A stretch of 33,406 nt of DNA, from the NCBI RefSeq assembly GCF_000285275.1, contig NZ_CADO01000019.1:1-33406 (forward strand), read 5' to 3'. Both the position numbers and the translations under genes were made by a program. The first letter of the stretch is position 1. Every line of letters starts with the position of its first letter. Below, piece after piece: positions 8,802 to 16,743 of the stretch. The DNA comes from Acetobacter pasteurianus subsp. pasteurianus LMG 1262 = NBRC 106471 (GTDB lineage: Bacteria > Pseudomonadota > Alphaproteobacteria > Acetobacterales > Acetobacteraceae). The notes beneath the pieces were generated by a model. That model saw only the letters and a program-made list of their open reading frames with translations, was not told where the DNA came from and ran no database searches.

Positions 8802-8826
8802 GGGTCACTCATTTTATGGGTGACCC
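8802..8826 (+). other. Intercistronic hairpin between nicD and nicE
   Basis: GGGTCACTC (8802-8810) pairs with GGGTGACCC (8818-8826) around a 7-nt loop; eight pairs are Watson-Crick and one is G-T. No T-run follows, so it is not a standard terminator. It lies 28 nt before the nicE ATG and may stabilize or delimit segments of the transcript. It would also bury an upstream in-frame ATG at 8816. Confidence 0.55.
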
Positions 8827-8854
8827 ACCTTTACTTTCCTCACAAGAGGTTCTG

Positions 8855-9607
8855 ATGAAGAACATTTATCGTATCGGGCAGATTGTTCCCAGTTCTAACA
8901 TTACAATGGAAACCGAAATTCCTGCACTGTTAAAGCTGCGTGAAAATATTCGGCCAGAACGGTTTACGTTTCATTCTGCACGTATGCGCATGAAAACAGT
9001 GAGCAAAGATGAACTGGCCGCCATGGATGGACAGTCAGATCGTTGTGCGCTTGAACTGAGCGATGCAGCCTTGGATGTGCTGGGATATGCCTGCCTTGTT
9101 GCTACCATGTCTATGGGGCCAGGCTATCATCGTGTTTCGGAAAAGCGTTTGCATGAAAGAACAGTTGAAAATGGGCATCCTGCACCTGTTATTACCAGTG
9201 CAGGGGCGCTTATTGATGGCCTGAAGGTTATCGGCGCCAAAAAAATTGTGGTTGTAGCCCCTTATATGCGGCCTTTAACTGAACTTGTGGTGGATTACAT
9301 CAGCCGCGAAGGTATTGAAGTTATTGATTACGTAGCACTGGAAATTCCTGATAATCTGGATGTGGGGCGTCATGATTGCCAGCGTTTGCCAGAGATCGTG
9401 AAGGGGCTACGTTACCAGGATGCCGATGCAGTTATTGTTTCGGCTTGTGTGCAGATGCCTTCGCTACCCGTTGTTTCCATGGTTGAAGCTATAACCGGCA
9501 AACCAACGTTAAGCGCGGCTGTAGCAACTACATATGCCATGTTGAAAGCTATGAAGTTGGAAGCAATAGCACCTGGTGGCGGCGCACTTCTTTCTGGCGC
9601 ATACTAA
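8855..9607 (+). CDS. nicE: Maleate cis-trans isomerase NicE
   Basis: This 250-residue enzyme of the Asp/Glu racemase superfamily isomerizes maleate to fumarate, which enters the TCA cycle. It is the last step of the pathway. The two catalytic cysteines are Cys80 (GYACLVATMS) and Cys198 (VSACVQMP), the spacing known from maleate isomerases. An upstream in-frame ATG at 8816 would add 13 residues. I prefer 8855 because AAGAGG sits at correct spacing before it, the upstream ATG lies inside a hairpin, and the 250-residue product matches the known NicE length and N-terminus (YRIGQIVPSSN). Confidence 0.92.
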   Translation: MKNIYRIGQIVPSSNITMETEIPALLKLRENIRPERFTFHSARMRMKTVSKDELAAMDGQSDRCALELSDAALDVLGYACLVATMSMGPGYHRVSEKRLHERTVENGHPAPVITSAGALIDGLKVIGAKKIVVVAPYMRPLTELVVDYISREGIEVIDYVALEIPDNLDVGRHDCQRLPEIVKGLRYQDADAVIVSACVQMPSLPVVSMVEAITGKPTLSAAVATTYAMLKAMKLEAIAPGGGALLSGAY

Positions 9608-9615
9608 ATACAGAG

Positions 9616-9646
9616 GTGGAGAGGTTAAATATGCTTTCCTCTCCAC
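9616..9646 (+). terminator. Hairpin after nicE, probable end of the nicC-E transcript
   Basis: GTGGAGAGG (9616-9624) and CCTCTCCAC (9638-9646) form a perfect 9-bp stem just after the nicE stop. The following bases are A-rich rather than a T-run, so termination may be inefficient or the hairpin may protect the 3' end. Confidence 0.55.
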
Positions 9647-10009
9647 ACAAAATTTCAAATATCGTTCATAAAATATGGTGTTTACACTAAAATTGCGTAA
9701 GCATGGTTCTTTTCATATATAAAAATAATTTCGCATACATGCGAAGTGTAAATACATATTACTTTGTAAAGTAGACAAAACAAATAAAATTATCATTTCT
9801 GATTTTCTCAATGGGTTAAATTTTCTGTGTGGTACCGCGTTGCGTAAAGGACACAGCAGAAAATAATGTTTCGATAAAGAAATATAATCTTTACAATTAT
9901 GGTGTGTACGCGACTATCTTACTCATATCGGAATCGCAATAAATTTCTCAGGTGGTGCGGGGCTGTCTGTTGGAAATTTCTTGCTGGTAATATGTGATCT
10001 GGAGTGCTC
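9647..10009 (+). promoter_or_regulatory. Long AT-rich leader of nicT
   Basis: This non-coding stretch separates the enzyme operon from nicT. It contains a perfect 16-bp palindrome TTCGCATACATGCGAA at 9730-9745, a consensus TATAAT at 9883-9888 and two copies of TTGCGTAA (9693-9700 and 9840-9847). These suggest that nicT has its own promoter and regulator site. No protein-coding potential was seen. The assignment is inferred from composition and symmetry. Confidence 0.45.
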
Positions 10010-11149
10010 ATGCGAAGTGTTGCTGTTTCCGGGCAGACTAGCCGTTCCGAGCCGAGCGGGAACAGGCTGTTTAGTACAATGGCGTGGCGTATTCTGCCGC
10101 TACTTTTCCTTGGTTTTTTGGCATCTTATCTGGATCGGGTGAATGTTGGATATGCCAAACTGCGTATGCTTTCTGATCTGGGGATGAGTGAAGCTGCGTA
10201 TGGTTTGGGTACGGGGTTATTCTTTTTGGGGTACATTTTGTGCGAAGTCCCCAGTAACCTGATGTTGGTTAAATTTGGTGCACGTAATTGGATTGCCCGT
10301 ATCCTTGTGACATGGGGATTGTGCTCCGGCCTGATGATGTTTGTGCATACACCCACGCAGTTTTATGTTCTGCGTATTCTGTTAGGTGTTGCAGAAGCAG
10401 GTTTTATGCCAGGTGTTCTGTACTATTTGGCATTGTGGTTTCCGCCGCAGTATCGCTCCAAAGTCACTGCGGCTTTTATGGCAGGTATTCCTTTAGCCAG
10501 TGTGATTGGTGGCCCTGTATCTGGGCTGTTGATGGAAGGGTTGAATGGTGTAGGCGGCTATGAGGGTTGGCGTTGGCTTTTTTTCTGGGAAGCATTGCCT
10601 CCGGTACTTATCGGAATAGCTGTTTTTCTGTTTTTGCCAACATCACCAGATAAAGCAACATGGCTTACTGCATCAGAAAGTGAATGGCTGCGCCGTGAAA
10701 ACCCGCTGTCTTTCAATAAGGTTAGTCTTTCTGTCAGTATTGCTGCTGCATTCCGTAGCCCATGGGTATGGCTCTTGGGTATTGTAGATGGAACGTTACT
10801 TCTAGGGTTGTATACAATTGCTTTTTGGACACCTTCATTGCTGCATGATGATGGTATTCGTTCTACCTTTCAGATTGGTTGCTTGAGCGCTATCCCGCAA
10901 ATTGGTGCTGTCGCCAGCATGATTCTGATTGGGCGGAGTTCCGATGAACGTGGTGAGCGCCGGTGGCATATTGTTCTTCCTATTGTTGTGGGAAGTATTG
11001 CAATGGCGTGTATTCCGTTGTGCATGGGCAATCCATTTGTTGCTATTGCCTGTATTACAGCCGCTAATATGGGTATTCTTGGCGCGCTACCACCTTTTTG
11101 GGTGTTGCCGTCCCTGATGCTTAAGAGCCTGAATCAGAAAGCGGTTTGA
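10010..11149 (+). pseudogene. nicT: Nicotinate-type MFS transporter NicT, 5' part, truncated by IS insertion
   Basis: This is a major facilitator of the anion:cation symporter type, as expected for NicT. The N-terminus has the family signature with DRVNVGYAKL in helix 1, followed by about ten further membrane segments. The true coding sequence is broken after 11124 by the IS element. Translation runs into the left IS end and stops at 11149, giving 379 residues with a foreign tail. The missing 3' part is at 12044-12236, and joining 10010-11124 to it restores a 435-codon frame without any other change. The ATG at 10010 has GGAG (10001-10004) at good spacing. The GTG at 10004 overlaps that site and is rejected. 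Loss of the last one to two helices probably inactivates transport. Confidence 0.88.
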
Positions 11150-12040
11150 TTGATTTTTCGCAGAACTCTGCGGATATGGGCAATCATCAACCACGCGTGG
11201 GATGACGAGATTGTTGCCTCGACATCCTTCGTGAGGCGACGGCAGCGTCCGAGCCATGCAAAGCTGCGCTCCACGATCCAGCGTTTGGGCAGGACGACGA
11301 AGCCTTCGGCCCGATCGCTACGCTTGACGATCTCGATCGTCCATCGGCCGAGTTCAGCCAGCGCACCACGCAACTTCTCGCCGGCATACCCGCCGTCACC
11401 GATCAGATGGCGAAGCCAGGGAAACAATGAGCGTATTCTGGTCGCTACCAGCGGCGCGCCATCACGATCCTGAATGTCGGCGGGATGCACGACGGCTGCC
11501 ACGACATGACCCAGCGTATCGGTCGTGATATGCCGCTTGCGGCCCCTGATCTTCTTGCCCGCGTCATAACCGCGTGGACCGCCGTTTTCAGCAGTTTTAA
11601 CCGACTGGCTGTCAATAATGCCTACCGAAGGCGTGGCGTCTCGCCCGTCCTGCTCACGCGACAGGATCACGAGAATATGGTTTATCGCTTCCCATCGTCC
11701 CTCGCGGATCCAACGGTAGAAATAGCCCTGCACGGTCGTGAAGGCGGGAAAATGACGAGGCAATTGTCGCCACTGGCAACCCGTAGTGACGATATAGAGG
11801 ATCGCCTCCATGACCCGGCGCAAATCCGTACGTCGTGGTCTCCCCAGTCGTTTCTTCTCGGGCATCAAAGGCGCAATCAGCGCCCACTCCGCATCGCGAA
11901 GGTCGCTTGCATACTCCAGGTCGTCCCGGCGATACTGCGCGCGGGTGATTTCAGTCCAAGCCATCTTGATCTCATCAGGTTATCGCAAACCCATGAATCA
12001 TAATCCACTGAAATCACTCAACTCATTTTCGGTCAGACAC
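11125..12040 (-). mobile_element. IS5-family insertion sequence, IS1031-like, 916 bp, complete
   Basis: The left end begins GAGCCTGAATC and the right end, read inward, begins GTGTCTGACC. The ends align as imperfect inverted repeats over about 30 bp, including shared GAAA and TGATTT blocks. Flanking TAA triplets at 11122-11124 and 12041-12043 are the target duplication, and a TNA duplication is typical of the IS1031 group. The single transposase gene occupies almost the whole element on the minus strand. Its stop codon falls inside the left terminal repeat. The transposase looks more GC-rich than the flanking host genes. No frameshift is seen, so the element may still be mobile. The exact IS name is not assigned. 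Confidence 0.9.
11134..11964 (-). CDS. IS5-family DDE transposase
   Basis: This 276-residue single-ORF transposase has the N-terminal IS5 domain (WALIAPLMP, then GRPRRTDLRRVMEAILYI). The DDE catalytic core follows: first Asp in GIIDSQSVKT, second Asp in LIGDGGYAGE, and Glu in WIVERSFAWLGRCRRL, which is the family Y(2)R(3)E(6)K-type block. The reading frame is intact from 76 bp inside the right end to the left terminal repeat. It lies opposite to the interrupted nicT gene. Read-through of IS transcription could therefore produce antisense RNA to the nicT 5' part. Confidence 0.95.
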   Translation of the reverse strand: MAWTEITRAQYRRDDLEYASDLRDAEWALIAPLMPEKKRLGRPRRTDLRRVMEAILYIVTTGCQWRQLPRHFPAFTTVQGYFYRWIREGRWEAINHILVILSREQDGRDATPSVGIIDSQSVKTAENGGPRGYDAGKKIRGRKRHITTDTLGHVVAAVVHPADIQDRDGAPLVATRIRSLFPWLRHLIGDGGYAGEKLRGALAELGRWTIEIVKRSDRAEGFVVLPKRWIVERSFAWLGRCRRLTKDVEATISSSHAWLMIAHIRRVLRKINQTAF

Positions 12041-12043
12041 TAA

Positions 12044-12236
12044 GGGAAATAGTGCTGCAGTTGGGTTAGCGTTGGCAGGTTCTATAGCCAATATAGCAGG
12101 CTTTTTTGCAACGGCTTTGGTGGGTTATGCCCGTAGCGTTACGGGGGATATGTCCGGCGTGATCTGGCTTTTTGCAGGTTTGGTGCTTCTTGGCGGGCTT
12201 TCGGTTCTAATGATTCCGAAAAGCAACATGAAGTAA
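12044..12236 (+). pseudogene. nicT: NicT transporter, 3' remnant beyond the IS
   Basis: Read in the frame restored by removing the IS and one TAA, this segment encodes the last 63 residues of the transporter. It begins GNSAAVGLALAGSIANIAGF and ends in a final hydrophobic helix and KSNMK before TAA. It has no start codon or ribosome binding site of its own and is not expected to be translated. The clean frame shows that the insertion is recent, since no secondary mutations have accumulated. Confidence 0.9.
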
Positions 12237-12259
12237 TTACAATTTACTTTCTCATATAT

Positions 12260-12293
12260 CAAATACAGAATGATAAATTTTATTCTGTATTTG
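12260..12293. terminator. AT-rich 12-bp dyad after nicT remnant
   Basis: CAAATACAGAAT (12260-12271) and ATTCTGTATTTG (12282-12293) form a perfect 12-bp inverted repeat with a 10-nt spacer. It sits 24 bp after the nicT stop and about 60 bp before the porin. It could end nicT transcription or act as an operator for the porin promoter. The low GC and lack of a clear T-run leave both options open. Confidence 0.45.
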
Positions 12294-12357
12294 AAAACTA
12301 CAGGTGATGGGACTGTCCGGAACAGGGTTTCCGTGACACAAATAGGAAAATAACGTG

Positions 12358-13944
12358 ATGCAGAACACGGGTTTACACGCAGTCTCTTTTTCCTGTCGTG
12401 CTACAAAATTCATGGGTTGTTGTGGTGTTTTTGGTGGGCTATTACCAAGTCTGGTATTTGCTGAACCACAACACACCGAAAAGATGGAGCAAGTCGGAAA
12501 CTTTTATTTTGTTAAAGGAAACAGGCATTATTACGATGCTGCTCACGCACCTACGCAGCCTGGAGTGCCAAGGTTTGTACCGGCTCCTAATGGGGGGGAT
12601 GGGCCTGTTGCCCCTAATGGCAAAGGAGCACATTCCATTTTGCCGCAACCTTACTTCTTTTCCCTCCAATTCAAACCAGTAGCACAGGGGGGAAAGTTTC
12701 TTGCTGATCACGGTGTTTATTTTAATGGCTGGAATATATCACAGTTGAATGCCAACGTTGGCGGTGGGTATAAAAACGGTTCTGCTTATACCAACTGGGC
12801 ATTGTTGGGTCTAAACCTTGATATGCAGAGGATAGCCGGTATTCCGGGTGGCCAGATGCATTTTATCATCGATGATGTGGCCGGGCAGGGGCGGAGTTGG
12901 GAGTATAATGCCTCGGACTGGTCATGGATCAACACATGGGGCAACCATGATGGGTTGCAGGTGCGTGAATTTACGTGGGACCAAGAGCTTTTTAATAAAC
13001 ACCTTTTTATTCTAGCAGGCCGCTCAAACCCGAAAGGTGGCGAGTTTGAAGGTTCGGAACTGTACTGCCAGTTTGCAACCTTCCTTTGTTCATCACCAAC
13101 AACGTTTACAATTGATGGTTCATCTCCATCATTTACGGTTTCATCGTGGAGCGCACGTGTGCTGATCAAGCCCACAGCTTCTACGTATATTAAAGGCGGT
13201 ATCTGGGAAGTAGAGCCTTGGGTGCGTGCCAAAAACCATAATGGTTGGCCTGGGCCAGACTGGGGGTTTGATAAGGCAGAAGGGGAATTTATCCCCGTTG
13301 AAGCCGGATATCATACGGACTTTACAACAGATAAGTATCCGCGGGCTTATAGCCTTGGTTTTACCTATGATACCTCTATTTATAGTGATCCGCTGTATAA
13401 CACCGAGCATCAGGTTTACGCGTTAGCAGGGGGCAAAGCACAACCAAGGCGCGGACGTACAACGGTATATGCACAAGCCCAGCAGATGATCTGGAAGCCA
13501 GATCCGAATGATACACGAGGGCTTATTGTGTTCGGATCGGCAAACTTTCTGACATCGGGAGATGGCACAGTAAGAAATGGCTTTGTGGCAGGCCTGTTTG
13601 ATTGGGGGCCTTTCCGTTCACGCCCAAGGGATTATGTAGGCCTCGTGTTCCAAAGTTATCTATGGAACCGTAAAGTTGTGCATTCCATGAACGCATCTTT
13701 GCAAGCCGAGGGTTATCGTAACCAATGGAATAGTTCAGAAACCATGATGGAATTGAACTATGGTTTGAACGTTGCCCCCGGTGTTATGGCAACGCCTTAT
13801 TTTGAATATATCTGGAACCCAGATCAGCTTGCATCTTCCAGAGTGTTGCCGAATGTTAAATATGCAGCACAGGTTGGCCTGATGGTTAATTTTGAAATCA
13901 ACCCCGGCCTCAACCTTCCTGAACTACATAGATATAGAAAGTAA
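12358..13944 (+). CDS. OprB-family outer-membrane porin
   Basis: This is a protein of about 528 residues with an N-terminal signal peptide (hydrophobic GVFGGLLPSLVFA, cleavage probably near residue 36) and a beta-barrel body rich in aromatic-flanked strands. The OprB signature includes GVYFNGWNISQLNANVGGG, GRSNPKGGEF and late strands such as YGLNVAPGVMATPYFEYIWNP. OprB proteins are channels for sugars and small solutes. Its place right after nicT suggests outer-membrane uptake of nicotinate. In Pseudomonas that role is taken by an OprD-type porin, so this would be a different family in the same slot. ATG 12358 or GTG 12355 could be the start; AGGAA at 12344-12348 allows both. Confidence 0.85.
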   Translation: MQNTGLHAVSFSCRATKFMGCCGVFGGLLPSLVFAEPQHTEKMEQVGNFYFVKGNRHYYDAAHAPTQPGVPRFVPAPNGGDGPVAPNGKGAHSILPQPYFFSLQFKPVAQGGKFLADHGVYFNGWNISQLNANVGGGYKNGSAYTNWALLGLNLDMQRIAGIPGGQMHFIIDDVAGQGRSWEYNASDWSWINTWGNHDGLQVREFTWDQELFNKHLFILAGRSNPKGGEFEGSELYCQFATFLCSSPTTFTIDGSSPSFTVSSWSARVLIKPTASTYIKGGIWEVEPWVRAKNHNGWPGPDWGFDKAEGEFIPVEAGYHTDFTTDKYPRAYSLGFTYDTSIYSDPLYNTEHQVYALAGGKAQPRRGRTTVYAQAQQMIWKPDPNDTRGLIVFGSANFLTSGDGTVRNGFVAGLFDWGPFRSRPRDYVGLVFQSYLWNRKVVHSMNASLQAEGYRNQWNSSETMMELNYGLNVAPGVMATPYFEYIWNPDQLASSRVLPNVKYAAQVGLMVNFEINPGLNLPELHRYRK

Positions 13945-13988
13945 CATGCTATATTCATAAGGTCATTTTCTGGATTTTGAATAAGTAT

Positions 13989-14031
13989 GGAGAATGTTCT
14001 GGAAAGCTAAATTATGCTTTCCAGCATTCCT
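13989..14031. terminator. Bidirectional hairpin between porin and LysR genes
   Basis: CTGGAAAGC (13999-14007) pairs with GCTTTCCAG (14016-14024), and flanking GAATG/CATTC extends the stem beyond a two-base bulge. It lies between the convergent stops of the porin and the LysR gene and probably terminates both. Confidence 0.6.
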
Positions 14032-14046
14032 CATTTCCTTATCGCC

Positions 14047-14970
14047 TCAAGGAGGAAACTTGACCAATACCTGCCGGGAAACACGGAAAAGAGTTTCTCG
14101 TAACCAGCGATGCACTGGATCCATGTCACGGCGTGGGTGCCAAGCCTGAAAAGCTTCTACAGATGGAAGCGAGAGCGGAAATTCAAAAGATGTGAGCCCC
14201 AGAGCATCTTGGGAGATATGATCAATCACAATGCCCGGTAAAGGCAGAATGAGATCTGTATTTTTCATGCTTTCTATCATTGCATGGTAATTGGGCACGA
14301 CCATCGCAATCCTGCGTGTGAGCCCATATTGATTACGCAGCATCCAATCAATAGGGCCTTGTGCCCGCCCCCGGCGTGAAACGCTGATATAATCGTAGCG
14401 CACCATGCTTTGAGGTGTGATTGGCTCAGCCAGAATGGGGTGTCCTTTACGCACAAGGCCCCGCATGTAGTCTCGGAAAATAGTCTGGCGTCGTATTTCG
14501 GGCTTCATCATGTCTGTGGCGCCGATGTACAAATCTACACTGCCATCGCGCAGTGGATCAGATGCCGCGGCATCAAGCTCGGGCGCCCAGATTACTTCAC
14601 ATTGGGGGCAATCCTTTTTCAATGCCTCCAAGAGTGGAAGCGCCAGTGCGGCCACAACCAGATCATTCGCCCGAAGGGTAAAGGTAGGCGCCATGTTGGC
14701 CAGATTGGCGAGTGCGCGTGTTTCTATCAGGCTGTCTGCGGCCACAACAACATCCTGCACGCGGCTGAGTATGCCAGCGGCAAAGGCTGATGGCGTCATG
14801 CGTCGGCCAGATTGCACCAGAATGGGATCAGCAAACGCTTTGCGTAATTTGGCAAGCTGGCGGCTCATGGCCGGTTCGCTGACTTTTAGCCGACGTGCGG
14901 CGAGAGAGACGCTTTCTTCTTCGATAAGCACCTGAAGGTAGCGTAGCAGGTCGAGATCATAACCTTTCAT
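14047..14970 (-). CDS. LysR-family transcriptional regulator
   Basis: This 307-residue regulator has the LysR helix-turn-helix at about residues 7-66 (LLRYLQVLIEEESVSLAARRLKVSEPAMSRQL, split by the turn) and a substrate-binding domain with an ADAL-like layout after it. The open frame extends upstream to 15294, but that part would overlap the divergent gene and is unlike LysR N-termini. I take the ATG at 14970. A GGAGG sits almost directly against this ATG, an unusually short spacing, so initiation may be weak. It is divergent from the efflux operon at 15091 and is its likely regulator. It shows NodD/SyrM/LinR-like features in DNA binding, but the inducer cannot be read from sequence. Confidence 0.88.
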   Translation of the reverse strand: MKGYDLDLLRYLQVLIEEESVSLAARRLKVSEPAMSRQLAKLRKAFADPILVQSGRRMTPSAFAAGILSRVQDVVVAADSLIETRALANLANMAPTFTLRANDLVVAALALPLLEALKKDCPQCEVIWAPELDAAASDPLRDGSVDLYIGATDMMKPEIRRQTIFRDYMRGLVRKGHPILAEPITPQSMVRYDYISVSRRGRAQGPIDWMLRNQYGLTRRIAMVVPNYHAMIESMKNTDLILPLPGIVIDHISQDALGLTSFEFPLSLPSVEAFQAWHPRRDMDPVHRWLRETLFRVSRQVLVKFPP

Positions 14971-15008
14971 CCCTCCAGAAATAGATGTTGATTTATGGAA
15001 TGACCAGA

Positions 15009-15026
15009 ATTTTCTATTCCGAAAAT
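15009..15026. promoter_or_regulatory. Candidate LysR binding dyad between LysR and efflux genes
   Basis: ATTTTC (15009-15014) and GAAAAT (15021-15026) form an inverted repeat with a 6-bp spacer. It lies in the 120-bp divergent interval and satisfies the loose T-N11-A rule for LysR-type sites. The role is inferred from position. Confidence 0.4.
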
Positions 15027-15090
15027 CGAATTCGTCACTTATCAGAAATGGGGGTTGTCGGAGACGCAGTGGGCCGCTTGAAGTGCGTGT

Positions 15091-16728
15091 ATGAACAACG
15101 CTGCTCCTGCACAAGGGGTTGGTGCACCGGTTATTCATGCCGCGCCACCACGCCCTTCCTACATTCCCCCTTTTGGCCTGCGTACTGTTATTGGCTGTTT
15201 GGGTATGCTGCTTGCCGTGCATGTTGCAGGGTTTAATGAGCATGTGACCGAGATCGGGCTGTCCGATATTCGGGGTGCCATGCACATCGGCCACGATGAG
15301 GGCACGTGGGTTATTGCGATTTATGAGGCGTTCAATATTGCAGCCATGGCGTTTACGCCGTGGTTTTATATGACGTTCTCAATCTATCGCTTTTCCATTT
15401 TCATGACAGCCGCCATGGCGCTGCTTTCCATACCGGCCCCCTTTATGCCGGACGTGACATCGCTTTGCATTCTGCGCGCTTTTCAAGGTTTAACAGCAGG
15501 TTGCCTGCCGCCTGTGCTGATGACCGTGATGCTAAAATACCTTCCTCCAGAAATTCGGGTATTTGGCATTGGGGGATACGCCATGAGCGCGACCTTCGGC
15601 CCTAATCTGGGTTTGCCGTTAGAAGCCTTCTGGTTTGAGCGCATGGGGTGGCACTGGCTGTATTGGGAAATTATTCCAACAGCAGCGTTAGCTATTGCGA
15701 TGATGGCCTATGGTCTGCCGAAAGACCCAATGCATTTTGAGCGGTTTGAAAAATTCAACTGGCTTGGGTTGCTGGTAGGGCTGCCAGCCATCTGTTCTTT
15801 GGTGATTGTACTGTATCAGGGAGACAGGCTGGACTGGTTCCGCTCTTCCGTTATTACGGATCTGACATTCTGGGGAGGAGCCGCATTTATTGTTTTTGTG
15901 ATTAACGAGGCCTTTCATCCCAGCCCCTATTTTCGCATTCAATACTGGCGATCCCGTAATATTCAGGCGGCTCTGCTTTCCTTGGTGGGTATTCTCGCCA
16001 TTTGTGCGATTATGGGGGATATTCCTGCCACTTATCTGTCTGCTGTGCGTGGGTATCGGCCCATTCAAACGGCTCCGGTATCTTTGGTTGTGGCGTTGCC
16101 GCAGCTTATCATGCTGCCGTTGATTGCTGCTTTTTGTAACAGTCGTAAGGTGGATTGCCGCTTTGTGCTGGCGGGTGGCATGTTGTGTCTGGCTGCTTCT
16201 GCATGGTTGGGCACATGGCTGACTGTGGATTGGGTGCGGGATAATTTTTATCCGCTGCAAATTCTTCAGGTTTTTGGCCAACCCATGACGGTTATTCCCA
16301 CCCTTATGCTGGCAACCCTTGCCATGGGGCCAGCCGATGGCCCGTTTATTTCTGGTATGGTCAATATGCTGAAAGGGTTGGCCAATGCAGTGGCTTATGC
16401 ACTGTTTGCCGCCTTAACCCGTAGGCGGGAGCAATATCACTCCACAATGTTGCTTGATCATCATGGCACACATGGCTTGGCCTTGCAGGGGATGGGCAAC
16501 CCCATTACGCAGCAGCTTTCTGTTACATCGCCAGATAGCGCGCATGTTGCACGTAACTCACTGCAAGTTTTCCATACTTATGTGCACGAGCAGGCGCTCG
16601 TTCTGGCACTGAACGATATCTATTATGTGCTGATCTGGGTTTGCCTTGGTTATGCCTGCATGAATCTTATTCTGCCGCGCCGTGTGTATCCGCCGCGCGC
16701 GCCTTCCCCCAATACTCCAGCCCGCTAA
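15091..16728 (+). CDS. DHA2/EmrB-type MFS drug efflux transporter
   Basis: This 545-residue membrane protein has a hydrophobic profile fitting the 14-helix DHA2 family of proton-driven exporters. Family features include the early block around DEGTWVIAIYEAF in helices 1-2, FRAFQGLTAGCLPPV-like sequence (LRAFQGLTAGCLP) at the motif-A/C region, and a long periplasmic loop near residues 455-500 before the last helix. It is followed after 15 bp by an EmrA-type adaptor and then a NodT-type channel, so it forms the inner-membrane part of a tripartite pump across both membranes. Substrates are unknown; aromatic acids or phenolics are common for LysR-linked versions, but that is inference. Confidence 0.9.
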   Translation: MNNAAPAQGVGAPVIHAAPPRPSYIPPFGLRTVIGCLGMLLAVHVAGFNEHVTEIGLSDIRGAMHIGHDEGTWVIAIYEAFNIAAMAFTPWFYMTFSIYRFSIFMTAAMALLSIPAPFMPDVTSLCILRAFQGLTAGCLPPVLMTVMLKYLPPEIRVFGIGGYAMSATFGPNLGLPLEAFWFERMGWHWLYWEIIPTAALAIAMMAYGLPKDPMHFERFEKFNWLGLLVGLPAICSLVIVLYQGDRLDWFRSSVITDLTFWGGAAFIVFVINEAFHPSPYFRIQYWRSRNIQAALLSLVGILAICAIMGDIPATYLSAVRGYRPIQTAPVSLVVALPQLIMLPLIAAFCNSRKVDCRFVLAGGMLCLAASAWLGTWLTVDWVRDNFYPLQILQVFGQPMTVIPTLMLATLAMGPADGPFISGMVNMLKGLANAVAYALFAALTRRREQYHSTMLLDHHGTHGLALQGMGNPITQQLSVTSPDSAHVARNSLQVFHTYVHEQALVLALNDIYYVLIWVCLGYACMNLILPRRVYPPRAPSPNTPAR

Positions 16729-16743
16729 TCCGGAATACAGATT

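Noticed and set aside
8816..8854. Upstream ATG giving NicE a 13-residue extension
   Set aside because: It falls in a hairpin, has no ribosome binding site, and the 250-residue form matches known NicE and the Cys80/Cys198 numbering.
10004..10009. GTG start for nicT
   Set aside because: The GTG overlaps the GGAG ribosome binding site that serves the ATG at 10010.
11485..12003. Open frame of 172 residues on the + strand inside the IS
   Set aside because: It is antisense to the transposase and shows no recognisable domain; a shadow of a GC-rich gene.
14971..15294. N-terminal extension of the LysR protein by 108 residues
   Set aside because: It overlaps the divergent pump gene and is not LysR-like; the helix-turn-helix starts right after the ATG at 14970.
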